In this document: positions 1-6,700 of the stretch, one piece after another | Layout of the letters: the number at the start of each line of letters is the position of its first letter | Position numbering within the stretch: the first letter of the stretch is position 1 | Assembly (NCBI GenBank): GCA_017307375.1 | Contig: JAFKFH010000024.1 | Coordinates: 1-64,000, forward strand | Length of the DNA stretch: 64,000 nt | Source: Alphaproteobacteria bacterium | Lineage (GTDB): Bacteria; Pseudomonadota; Alphaproteobacteria; Ferrovibrionales; Ferrovibrionaceae | Direction of reading: 5' to 3' | Position numbers and translations under genes: made by a program | Notes under the pieces: generated by a model | Database searches by the model: none | What the model saw: only the letters and a program-made list of their open reading frames with translations | Told to the model about the DNA's origin: nothing

Positions 1-161
1 GGCGCCTTGTCGATCTGGTCGTACGCCGTGAACGTCGCCCCGCCCGTCTCCGCCAGAACCTTCGTGATCGCCGCCGTCAGCGACGTCTTGCCATGGTCAA
101 CGTGACCAATCGTCCCGATGTTGCAATGCGGCTTCGTGCGCGAAAATTTCTCTTTGGCCAT
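1..161 (-). CDS. tuf: Elongation factor Tu, N-terminal fragment
   Basis: This is the first 53 or so codons of EF-Tu, the GTPase that delivers aminoacyl-tRNA to the ribosome; the rest lies beyond the window edge. The reading begins [20 protein letters not shown] and contains the P-loop GHVDHGKT at about residues 19-26, which is specific to EF-Tu. The gene lies directly downstream of tRNA-Tyr and tRNA-Gly on the same strand, a classic tRNA-tufB arrangement, so it is probably expressed from the promoter at 517-545. A bacterial genome often has two tuf copies; which one this is cannot be told here. Confidence 0.97.
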   Translation of the reverse strand, partial: MAKEKFSRTKPHCNIGTIGHVDHGKTSLTAAITKVLAETGGATFTAYDQIDKA

Positions 162-246
162 CTCTAGAACTCGCTCTGGTCGCGGACCGTGACGGTCTCT
201 CGCAGGTTTCAGCCGTTAGTCGCGGCTGTCGCCGCGTCAGTCGATT

Positions 247-320
247 TGGAGCGGGTGATGGGAATCGAACCCACGTGTCCAGCTTGGAAGGCTGGCGCTC
301 TACCATTGAGCTACACCCGC
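247..320 (-). tRNA. tRNA-Gly (anticodon TCC)
   Basis: The minus strand folds into a complete cloverleaf: acceptor GCGGGTG, D-arm with AGCTCAATGGTAGAGC, anticodon loop CTTCCAA giving anticodon TCC, and T-arm with GGTTCGATTCC. The 3' CCA is encoded (247-249). It sits between tRNA-Tyr and tuf and is probably processed from one primary transcript with them. Confidence 0.97.
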
Positions 321-396
321 CGAAGCCGCTGCTCCGCTGCCGGGGCGCCGACCCCCGATATTGCTACCGGGGGGTCGCCTCCTCGCTTCGACGGGA

Positions 397-482
397 TGGT
401 GGAAGGGGTAGGATTCGAACCTACGTAGGCGTACGCCAACGGGTTTACAGCCCGTCCCCTTTAGCCACTCGGGCACCCTTCC
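397..482 (-). tRNA. tRNA-Tyr (anticodon GTA)
   Basis: A class II tRNA with a long variable arm on the minus strand. The acceptor GGAAGGG pairs with CCCTTCC-type sequence, the anticodon loop is CTGTAAA giving GTA, the T-arm reads GGTTCGAATCC, and CCA is encoded at 397-399. It is first in the tRNA-Tyr, tRNA-Gly, tuf unit, 28 nt or so downstream of the predicted transcription start. Confidence 0.97.
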
Positions 483-516
483 ATCTCTTGGCCCCGTCGC
501 CGCGAACGGCGTGGCG

Positions 517-545
517 CACTATCGAGATTTACCGTCGAATGTCAA
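517..545 (-). promoter_or_regulatory. Promoter of the tRNA-Tyr/tRNA-Gly/tuf unit
   Basis: On the minus strand a consensus -35 TTGACA (540-545) is followed after exactly 17 bp by ATAGTG (517-522). The stretch after the -10 is GC-rich (CGCCACGCCG), the kind of discriminator found at growth-rate-controlled stable-RNA promoters. The predicted start near 510 leaves a short leader before tRNA-Tyr. The boxes are seen; activity is inferred. Confidence 0.75.
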
Positions 546-609
546 CCGCGAAGCTGACGTCTTTTGGCGCCTTCCACGACCCGGCGGCCCGGGGGCCTTC
601 GCGTCGTGG

Positions 610-638
610 TTGTTGCCGAATTGGCGGCGGACTATAAG
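610..638 (+). promoter_or_regulatory. Promoter of rlmB, probably giving a leaderless mRNA
   Basis: TTGTTG (610-615), a 17-bp spacer and TATAAG (633-638) form a good sigma-70 type promoter. The rlmB ATG at 646 begins only 7 nt after the -10 box, where transcription would start, and no ribosome-binding site precedes it. Confidence 0.55.
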
Positions 639-645
639 CACGGGC

Positions 646-1461
646 ATGGTCCGACGCAAGCGAAATGGCAATTCACCCAAACCCCTTGGCAACAAAGGGT
701 TTTCCCCCTCCGGCGGCCGTACGGACGCCCCGCGCCGGCCGACCCCGCCGGGGGGCACCGTATGGCTTTACGGCCGCCACGCGGTCGAAGCCGCACTGGC
801 GAATCCGGCCCGCACCTGGCGGCGCCTCGTCGTCACCGAGGAGGCGCGCGCCACCCTGGCCCCTGACGTCGCGGCCAAGGCCGAGCCGGCCGACCGCGCC
901 CAGATCGACCGCCTGCTGCCGGAAGACGCCGTCCACCAGGGGTTCGCCCTGCTGGCCGACCCGCTGGACGAGCCCGACCTGCAGGATGTCGCCGCCCCCC
1001 TGCCCGGCCGGCGCAACGTCGTGCTGGTGCTGGACCGGGTGACCGATCCGCGCAATGTCGGCGCGATTCTGCGCTCGGCGTCCGCCTTCGGCGCCCGGGC
1101 GGTGGTGGTGACCGAACGCCATGCGCCGGAGGCGACCGGCGCGCTGGCCAAGGCCGCGTCCGGCGCGCTCGACCGCGTGCCGCTCTGCCGGGTGACCAAC
1201 CTCGCCCGCTGCCTCGACGACCTCGCCGCCCTCGGCTACTGGCGAATCGGCATGGATGCCGCTGCCGAGAAGACGCTGGCGGCGGTGGCGGCCGATCTCG
1301 ACAAGGCGGTGCTGGTGCTGGGCGCCGAGGGCGAGGGCCTGCGGCGGCTGACCGCCGAGCGCTGCGACTTCCTGGCCCGGCTGCCGATCGCGGTCGAGGC
1401 CGAAAGCCTCAACGTTTCCAACGCCGCGGCCGTGGCGCTCTACGAGCTTGCCAGGGCCTGA
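646..1461 (+). CDS. rlmB: 23S rRNA (guanosine 2251-2'-O)-methyltransferase family (SpoU/TrmH)
   Basis: A 271-residue SPOUT-class RNA 2'-O-methyltransferase, most likely RlmB acting on Gm2251 in the 23S rRNA P-loop. A basic N-terminal tail (about 35 residues) precedes the substrate-binding domain starting WLYGRHAVEAAL. The knotted catalytic domain has motif 1 TDPRNVGAILRSA (about 131-143), motif 2 LVLGAEGEGL (about 222) and motif 3 LNVSNAAAVALYEL (about 254-267). The frame is open upstream to 511, but ATG 646 fits both the family start and the promoter just before it. It is divergent from the tRNA/tuf unit and followed after 34 nt by tRNA-Thr. Assignment to RlmB over another TrmH-family member rests on context and length. 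Confidence 0.88.
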   Translation: MVRRKRNGNSPKPLGNKGFSPSGGRTDAPRRPTPPGGTVWLYGRHAVEAALANPARTWRRLVVTEEARATLAPDVAAKAEPADRAQIDRLLPEDAVHQGFALLADPLDEPDLQDVAAPLPGRRNVVLVLDRVTDPRNVGAILRSASAFGARAVVVTERHAPEATGALAKAASGALDRVPLCRVTNLARCLDDLAALGYWRIGMDAAAEKTLAAVAADLDKAVLVLGAEGEGLRRLTAERCDFLARLPIAVEAESLNVSNAAAVALYELARA

Positions 1462-1495
1462 GGGCGCCCGTACAGTCGCGCCGAAGCTCGGGCGT

Positions 1496-1571
1496 GCCCC
1501 TATAGCTCAGCTGGTAGAGCAACTGATTTGTAATCAGTAGGTCGCGGGTTCAAATCCTGCTGGGGGCACCA
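1496..1571 (+). tRNA. tRNA-Thr (anticodon TGT)
   Basis: A complete 76-nt cloverleaf with encoded CCA. Acceptor GCCCCTA pairs with TGGGGGC, the D-arm reads AGCTCAGCTGGTAGAGC, the anticodon stem-loop ACTGATTTGTAATCAGT gives TGT, and the T-arm reads GCGGGTTCAAATCCTGC. It follows rlmB by 34 nt and may be cotranscribed with it. Confidence 0.97.
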
Positions 1572-1593
1572 TTTCCGTCCCGATCGCCGTTGG

Positions 1594-1968
1594 TCAGTGG
1601 CCGATCACGACCCGGAAGTAGTGGTCGATCCGGGCCGCGTCGATGCTTTCGCGGCAGTTGTAGCGCCCGGCCGCCTCGCCGCCCGCCACGCGCAGCACCG
1701 TCAGGAAGCCGTGGAACTGGATGCGCTGCACCCGGTAGTCGTCGATCACCACGTCGATCGGCACGACCATGCCGATCTCGAACTCCGACTCCACCGGACC
1801 GAACTTCAGGCCGAGCCGGCTCCAGTCGGCGATCCGATAGCGCCTGGTGTTGATGGTGACGAAGGCCGAGCCCAGCGGCACGGCCCGGGGCGCCTTGCGC
1901 CGTTCACTGGCCGCCAGCATCTTCGCCTTGAGATCCGGCGGGGCGATCACCGTAACAAGCTCACTCAT
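1594..1968 (-). CDS. PilZ-domain protein
   Basis: A 124-residue protein that is almost entirely one PilZ domain. The two hallmark c-di-GMP contacts are present: the RxxxR element R24-K-A-P-R28, preceded by E22-R23, and the D/NxSxxG element D48-W-S50-R-L-G53 (DWSRLG). PilZ proteins bind c-di-GMP and usually adjust motility, polysaccharide export or surface behaviour through a partner, which cannot be named here. It is divergent from the Sel1/EAL-like gene at 2159, itself a candidate c-di-GMP-related protein. The ATG at 1968 has no clear Shine-Dalgarno and is preceded at once by a 9-3-9 inverted repeat (1973-1993). Confidence 0.85.
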   Translation of the reverse strand: MSELVTVIAPPDLKAKMLAASERRKAPRAVPLGSAFVTINTRRYRIADWSRLGLKFGPVESEFEIGMVVPIDVVIDDYRVQRIQFHGFLTVLRVAGGEAAGRYNCRESIDAARIDHYFRVVIGH

Positions 1969-1972
1969 GAGC

Positions 1973-2005
1973 TTATGTTGCCATGCAACATAACTGGACT
2001 CCAGT
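1973..2005. promoter_or_regulatory. Two abutting inverted repeats upstream of the PilZ gene
   Basis: TTATGTTGC and GCAACATAA (1973-1981 and 1985-1993) form a perfect 9-bp inverted repeat around a 3-bp spacer. It is followed directly by ACTGGA-C-TCCAGT (1993-2005), a perfect 6-1-6 inverted repeat. They lie 5-37 nt upstream of the PilZ start, in the divergent region shared with the Sel1/EAL-like gene. They could be operators or mRNA hairpins in the PilZ leader. The symmetry is seen; the role is unknown. Confidence 0.5.
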
Positions 2006-2158
2006 TCCCTTTATCGGCAAACCCCGGCGTAAATCGCTAAAAATCCGCCTGAATTGCGCCCAAATATTTCGGTGTTCTGTGATGGTAACCAACCCTTGAC
2101 CACTTGAGTTCATGCTTTTGTCACGACAGACAAAGAGTTGTCGCGATAGGGAATGGAA

Positions 2159-3808
2159 ATGTCGGACTACCGGGCGGGGGCGATCGCCTACGACCAGGGC
2201 CAGTACGAGGCCGCCCGCAAGCTGTGGCAGCCGCTGGCCGAGCGCGGGCATATGGTTGCGCAAAAAAGTCTCGCCACCCTCTATTCCAAGGGCCAGGGCG
2301 TCGCCGTCGACCTGGGCAAGGCCGCCTACTGGTTCGAGCAGGCCGCCGCCCAGGGCCATGCCTCGGCCCAGTACAAGCTGGGCGTGATCTACGCCTTCGG
2401 CACCGGCGTGCCGCGCGACCCGGTCAAGGCCCGGGTCTGGCTGGCCAGGGCGATCGCCGCGCATCCGCCCGGCCTGCATCGCGAAAAGGCGGCGGAACTC
2501 GCCGAAATGCTCGACGGGGCGATGACCGCGACCGAACGGTCGTCGGTGGCCGACGAGATGAACCGGCTGCGCCTGGCCGGCGCCCTGGTGCCCAACGAGC
2601 GCCCGCCGCAGCGTCTCGATCCGCGCGACCCTGAGGGGTTCCGGCGCGAGGTGCTGGGCTATGTCAGGCGATCGCGGCTCGGCGGCGACACGCTGTTTGC
2701 CGGTTCGGTGCAGGTGCTGGGGCTGGAGCAGGTCCATGCCCGCATGGGGGCAAGCTGGGCGGAGGTGCGGCCGCATATCCACCAGGTCGTCTACCAGACG
2801 GTCGAGCGCCACCTGACCGACCTCGATCTCTACGTGCGGGTTTCCGAAGACCGGGTCATCCTGCTGTTCGGCAACGCGCTGAAACCCGAAGCCGAGGCGA
2901 CCGCGCGCTCGATCGCGGTGGAAATCGAGAACCGCCTGGCCGACCTGGTGCCCGGCGGCGCCGAGATCTCCGTCGCCTCGGTCGCTGTGCCGATCGATCC
3001 GGGCATCGACGGGGCGGCGGTCACCTCGGTCGAATCGCTGGCGCGCACGCTGGACCGCGCCGTCGCCCGGCGCGAGCGCGAATCGGAAGCGGCGGCGGCG
3101 GAGATGGCGGCGACCACCGCGCCGCGCTACTGGCCGATCGCGCAGCTGAAGAAGCGCATGGTCTCGGCCTACCGGATCGAGCTGGTCGGCAACGGCAGCG
3201 TCGACGATGAGGTCGCGTTCGCCACGCCCGACCAGTTCGGCCAGATCGTCGCCGATCTCGACCGGCTGATCGTCGAGACCGCCGCCCGCGACCTGACGGC
3301 GACCGGCATGCTGCACCTGAAGGCGATGATGCTGATCCCCGTCCATTACGAGACGCTGGCCAACAAGCTGCTGCGCGATCGCTATGTCCAGGCGCTGAAG
3401 CGGCTGCCGCCGACGTCGAAGCGGCGGGGGATCGTCCATCTGCTGGACATGCCGGCCGGCGTGCCGCAGTCGCGGCTGTTCCAGATCCTGTCGGTGGTGG
3501 CCCCGTTCTTCCGCTCGGCCGCCTTGCGCGTGCCGGTGCGGTTCCAGGATTTCGACCGCCTGGCCGGATCAAAGATCGGTCTGCTGACGCTCGACAGCGG
3601 GCGGTTCAATGCGCTGGGCAAGGCGGAGCTGACCGATATCGCCGCATTGGTGGGCCAGGCCCGGCGGCGCCGGATGCGGGTCTTCTTCGAGGCCGCACCG
3701 ACGCCGGAGACCGCCCTGGCGGTCAAGCGAAGCGGCGTTCACTATGTCGATGGCCCGGGGGTGGCCCCCGCGGTCAAGAGTTTCGGGCGTGCCCACCGCC
3801 TGGGGTAA
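2159..3808 (+). CDS. Sel1-repeat protein with degenerate GGDEF/EAL-like region
   Basis: A roughly 549-residue protein without a signal peptide. Residues 1-110 carry Sel1-like repeats (AYDQGQYEAARKLWQPLAER, then LATLYSKGQGVAVDLGKAAYWF and LGVIYAFGTGVPRDPVKARVWL). The middle (about 200-300) has the length and pattern of a GGDEF-type fold without GG(D/E)EF. The C-terminal 200 residues resemble an EAL domain without its catalytic acids: MLIPVHYETL, then FQDFDRLAGSKIGLLTLDS, then VFFEAAPTPETALAVKRSGV where AEGVET normally stands, ending YVDGPGVAPAV. It is therefore probably an inactive, ligand-binding or scaffold protein; the PilZ neighbour makes a c-di-GMP link plausible. AGGGA lies 6 nt before ATG 2159; ATG 2153 is an in-frame alternative with poorer spacing. 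Confidence 0.7.
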   Translation: MSDYRAGAIAYDQGQYEAARKLWQPLAERGHMVAQKSLATLYSKGQGVAVDLGKAAYWFEQAAAQGHASAQYKLGVIYAFGTGVPRDPVKARVWLARAIAAHPPGLHREKAAELAEMLDGAMTATERSSVADEMNRLRLAGALVPNERPPQRLDPRDPEGFRREVLGYVRRSRLGGDTLFAGSVQVLGLEQVHARMGASWAEVRPHIHQVVYQTVERHLTDLDLYVRVSEDRVILLFGNALKPEAEATARSIAVEIENRLADLVPGGAEISVASVAVPIDPGIDGAAVTSVESLARTLDRAVARRERESEAAAAEMAATTAPRYWPIAQLKKRMVSAYRIELVGNGSVDDEVAFATPDQFGQIVADLDRLIVETAARDLTATGMLHLKAMMLIPVHYETLANKLLRDRYVQALKRLPPTSKRRGIVHLLDMPAGVPQSRLFQILSVVAPFFRSAALRVPVRFQDFDRLAGSKIGLLTLDSGRFNALGKAELTDIAALVGQARRRRMRVFFEAAPTPETALAVKRSGVHYVDGPGVAPAVKSFGRAHRLG

Positions 3809-3834
3809 GGCCCGCTTGGCCGCGCTTCAGCCGG

Positions 3835-4041
3835 TCAGGCCACCGGCCGGAACAGGGTCTTGTCGAGCAGCGCGTCGACCGAGACGGTCTTGGTGGTCGA
3901 CGGATCGCGCTCGTTCACCAGTTGCACATGCCGCATATCCTCGCCCGGGAAGGCGATCACCCTGACCACGCGCCAAGTGAAGCTGCCCCGCTGTTCCCAG
4001 CGCTGGCCCGGCGTGATGTCGTCGATGGTAATCTTGGCCAT
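3835..4041 (-). CDS. Small conserved-looking hypothetical protein
   Basis: A 68-residue acidic-to-neutral protein starting MAKITIDDITPGQRWEQRGS, with alternating hydrophobic and charged residues suggesting a small all-beta fold, perhaps SH3- or KOW-like. There is no signal peptide, membrane segment or cysteine. It stands alone between the convergent Sel1/EAL-like gene, 26 bp away, and the sulfur operon. I do not recognise its family. GC-typical codon use and a clean ATG favour a real gene over chance. Confidence 0.6.
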   Translation of the reverse strand: MAKITIDDITPGQRWEQRGSFTWRVVRVIAFPGEDMRHVQLVNERDPSTTKTVSVDALLDKTLFRPVA

Positions 4042-4143
4042 GTCTGTACCCGCAACCGGCAGTCATTACTGATCAAAGAAAGTCTGCCGATCATGTGTAA
4101 GCGGTCAAGCCCCGTGGATCAACCATCCTCAGGGCGTGCCGGG

Positions 4144-5004
4144 TCAGAGCCGGTTCAGCGGAATCTTGAGATAGGCGGTTCCGTTGGCCGCCGGCGGCGG
4201 CAGGTGGCCGGCACGGATATTGACCTGCACCGACGGCAGGATCAGGCGCGGCAGGGCCAGCCGGGCATCGCGCGCCTCGCGCATCGCCACGAAATCATCC
4301 TCGGCCACACCGTCGTGGACATGCACGTTCGATGCCCGCTGCGCGGCCACCGTCGTCTCCCAGGCATGCGGGCGGCCGCCCGGCGCGTAATCATGCCCGA
4401 CAAACATGCGCGTCGCGGGATCGAGGGCCAGCATGCGGCGGATCGAGCGATAGAGCATGCGGGCGTCGCCGCCGGGAAAATCGCAGCGCGCCGTGCCGTA
4501 GTCGGGCATGAACAGCGCATCCCCGACGAACAGCGCGTCGCCGACCAGATAGGCGACGCAGGCCGGCGTATGGCCCGGCACATGCAGCACGACGATCGGA
4601 ATATGGCCGAGCGACAGCTGCTCCCCGTCGGCCACCAGCCGGTCGAACTGCCGGCCGTCGGCGACGAAGCCGGGCTCGACGTCGAACACCGCGCCGAAAT
4701 GCCGCTGGACCGCGGTGACGTGCTGCCCGATCACCACCGGCGCGCCGAAGCGCGTCCTGGCGGCCTGCGCCGCGCTCAGGTGATCGGCGTGGACATGGGT
4801 CTCCAGGATCCAGTCGACGGCCAGCCCGGCACCGTCGACCGCCGCGGCGATCGCCTCGAACGAGCCCGTCGCCGTGCGGCCCGCCGCCTCGTCGTAGTCG
4901 AGCACGGCATCGACGATCGCGGCCCGCCCGGTCGCCGGATCGGCGACGAGATAGCTGACCGTCGAGGTCGCCTTGTCGAAGAACGCGGTGACGGTCGGCT
5001 GCAT
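4144..5004 (-). CDS. MBL-fold hydrolase, persulfide-dioxygenase-like (Blh/ETHE1 type)
   Basis: A 286-residue metallo-beta-lactamase-fold enzyme. The metal motif THVHADH falls at residues 69-75, with later ligands in VPGHTPACV, FVGDALFMPD and FVGHDY. The ETHE1/Blh group uses one Fe(II) to oxidise glutathione persulfide to sulfite. It is last of four genes after soeA, soeB and soeC, only 14 nt behind soeC, which supports a sulfur function: it would make the sulfite that SoeABC oxidises. ATG 5004 is preceded by GAGGAG at ideal spacing; an upstream GTG at 5022, overlapping the soeC stop, is less likely. A glyoxalase-II-type hydrolase is the main alternative. Confidence 0.75.
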   Translation of the reverse strand: MQPTVTAFFDKATSTVSYLVADPATGRAAIVDAVLDYDEAAGRTATGSFEAIAAAVDGAGLAVDWILETHVHADHLSAAQAARTRFGAPVVIGQHVTAVQRHFGAVFDVEPGFVADGRQFDRLVADGEQLSLGHIPIVVLHVPGHTPACVAYLVGDALFVGDALFMPDYGTARCDFPGGDARMLYRSIRRMLALDPATRMFVGHDYAPGGRPHAWETTVAAQRASNVHVHDGVAEDDFVAMREARDARLALPRLILPSVQVNIRAGHLPPPAANGTAYLKIPLNRL

Positions 5005-5018
5005 GGCGGTCTCCTCGC

Positions 5019-5957
5019 TCACACCGGCTGGGCGTCGTAGTAGAGCGTCACGCTGTGGCGCGCCTCGGCGAAGAACAGCCAGCGTTCAACGACAAGGCCG
5101 AGCGACATTGCCGCCGCGGCCACCACCGCGGCCGTCGCCGCCAGCCCGGGGCTGCCCACGAGCGCCACGGCCGACAGCATCGAGGGCACGACGAAGGCCA
5201 GGGCAAGCGCGTAGCCGCGCAGCTTCGCCGCGTGCCTGCGCGCGACGCGATAGCCCATTTCGTTCAGCAGGTAGTTGGCCGAGGTGTGCGGGGGATCGAG
5301 CGGGCGCACCCGCCCGAATCGCCCCAGCCCGGTCGCGGTCTCGGCCGTCGAGGCGGCGCGGCCGGTATCGACCGCGCGCCAGTAGGCCAGCTTGACGATC
5401 AGCCCCACCGCCGGCAGCAGGACCGCCGCGGCCGTGACCATCGGGTCCGCCCGGCCCCACAGCGCCTGCCACATCTGCAGCCAGGCCGCGCCGGCCTGGC
5501 CGGCAAAAACCACATAGCCGAGGGGTACCAGCGGATGATGCCAGTGCCGGATCGGCCGCAGGCTCGCATAGATCATCGCCGTGGTCGCCACCGTCGCGAT
5601 CGAGATCGCGATCGTCGCAACCGCGAGGCCGGCGGTACCCGCCAGGCCGAAGATCCGGCCGGCCGCGAAGCCCAGCGCGACCGGAAAGCTCAGGCAGGCC
5701 AGCACGCCTTCGCGCGACAGCCAGGACGTGCGCCACTGGCTGAAGGCACGCCAGGCCCGTTCGGGCCGGCCGAGATGGAAAGTCGAGCTGAGCAGCCCGC
5801 CCGCGATCAACGCCAGGGCCAGGGCGACGAGGCCGCCGAGAAACCAGGCGTCGCCGGGCAGCCGGCCCAGCAGGCTGAACAGCGCGGCGAACGCCAGCAG
5901 GCCGTAGCCGGTGCCCGAGGCGGTGGTGAACAGGATAACCGAATAGGCGGGATGCAT
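5019..5957 (-). CDS. soeC: Membrane anchor of sulfite dehydrogenase (DmsC/SoeC-like)
   Basis: A 312-residue polytopic membrane protein of the DmsC/NrfD-like anchor group, with about eight hydrophobic spans from residue 8 to near the end. STFHLGRPERAWRAFSQWRTSWLSREG (split here as STFHLGRPERAW and SQWRTSWLSREG) is the family loop that couples quinone to the iron-sulfur subunit. It would pass electrons from SoeB into the quinone pool. It starts 8 nt after soeB. A dimethyl-sulfoxide or polysulfide reductase anchor is the alternative; the Soe assignment leans on a cytoplasmic catalytic subunit and on the persulfide dioxygenase next door. Confidence 0.78.
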   Translation of the reverse strand: MHPAYSVILFTTASGTGYGLLAFAALFSLLGRLPGDAWFLGGLVALALALIAGGLLSSTFHLGRPERAWRAFSQWRTSWLSREGVLACLSFPVALGFAAGRIFGLAGTAGLAVATIAISIATVATTAMIYASLRPIRHWHHPLVPLGYVVFAGQAGAAWLQMWQALWGRADPMVTAAAVLLPAVGLIVKLAYWRAVDTGRAASTAETATGLGRFGRVRPLDPPHTSANYLLNEMGYRVARRHAAKLRGYALALAFVVPSMLSAVALVGSPGLAATAAVVAAAAMSLGLVVERWLFFAEARHSVTLYYDAQPV

Positions 5958-5965
5958 GCCGGCCC

Positions 5966-6700
5966 TCAGCGCGACAGGATGCGGTCGAGCCAGCGCAGGA
6001 AGCCGGAGGCCGGCGCGGGCTCCGCCTCGACCGGCGGCAGCGCGCCTGCGACCGGCGCCTGGCGGCGCGGCGGCAGGTACTTGTTGGTCGGCCGATAGCC
6101 CATTTCCGGCATCAGGTCATAGCCTCCGCGGCCGGCAGTCAGGCGCGAGACCGACGAGTCCGGATCGTTGAAATCGCCGAAATGCCGCGACTTGGTCGGG
6201 CAGACCGAGACGCAGGCGGGAATGCGCTCGGCCTCCGGCAGGTTTTCGTTGTAGATGCGGTCGACGCAGAGGGTGCATTTCTTCATCACCCCCTCGGCCT
6301 GGTCGAACTCGCGCGCGCCGTAGGGGCAGGCCCACGAACACAGCTTGCAGCCGATGCACATCGATTCATCGACCAGCACGATCCCGTCCTCGCCGCGCTT
6401 GTACGAGGCACCGGTGGGGCAGACCGTGACGCAGGCCGGTTCCGCGCAATGCAGGCAGGACCGGGGGAAATGCACGGTGAGGCCGTCGCCGCCCTCGCCC
6501 GCCTCGTAGGAATGGATGCGGTTGAACCAGACGCCGTTGGGTGCCGCGCCGTAGGGATCGAGATCGGTCAGCGGCGCGGCATGGCCGCCCGAGTTCCATT
6601 CCTTGCAGGCGACCGCGCAGGCATGGCAGCCGACGCAGCTGTCGAGATCGATGGCGAGGCCGAGCGCGACGCCGGTCGTGGTGGAGGGCAGGCTGGTCAT
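5966..6700 (-). CDS. soeB: Iron-sulfur subunit of sulfite dehydrogenase (SoeB-like, four [4Fe-4S])
   Basis: A 244-residue ferredoxin-like electron-transfer subunit. Four cysteine groups are visible: C22-x2-C25-x2-C28-x3-C32 (CVGCHACAVACK), CLHCAEPACVTVCP, CIGCKLCSWACP and CTLCVDR with CVSVCPTKSRHFGD. These bind four [4Fe-4S] clusters that wire the molybdenum subunit to the membrane anchor. Its ATG overlaps the soeA stop as ATGA (6697-6700), so translation is coupled. The frame stays open far upstream inside soeA, but that part is antisense-like filler and not part of the gene. Confidence 0.85.
   Translation of the reverse strand: MTSLPSTTTGVALGLAIDLDSCVGCHACAVACKEWNSGGHAAPLTDLDPYGAAPNGVWFNRIHSYEAGEGGDGLTVHFPRSCLHCAEPACVTVCPTGASYKRGEDGIVLVDESMCIGCKLCSWACPYGAREFDQAEGVMKKCTLCVDRIYNENLPEAERIPACVSVCPTKSRHFGDFNDPDSSVSRLTAGRGGYDLMPEMGYRPTNKYLPPRRQAPVAGALPPVEAEPAPASGFLRWLDRILSR

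Noticed and set aside
247-1571. An integration site at the tRNA genes
   Set aside because: All three tRNAs are intact and no integrase, duplicated tRNA end or foreign segment is present.
1973-3439. A 488-codon antisense frame over the Sel1/EAL-like gene
   Set aside because: His/Gln/Arg-rich shadow translation with no motif and no promoter or ribosome site.
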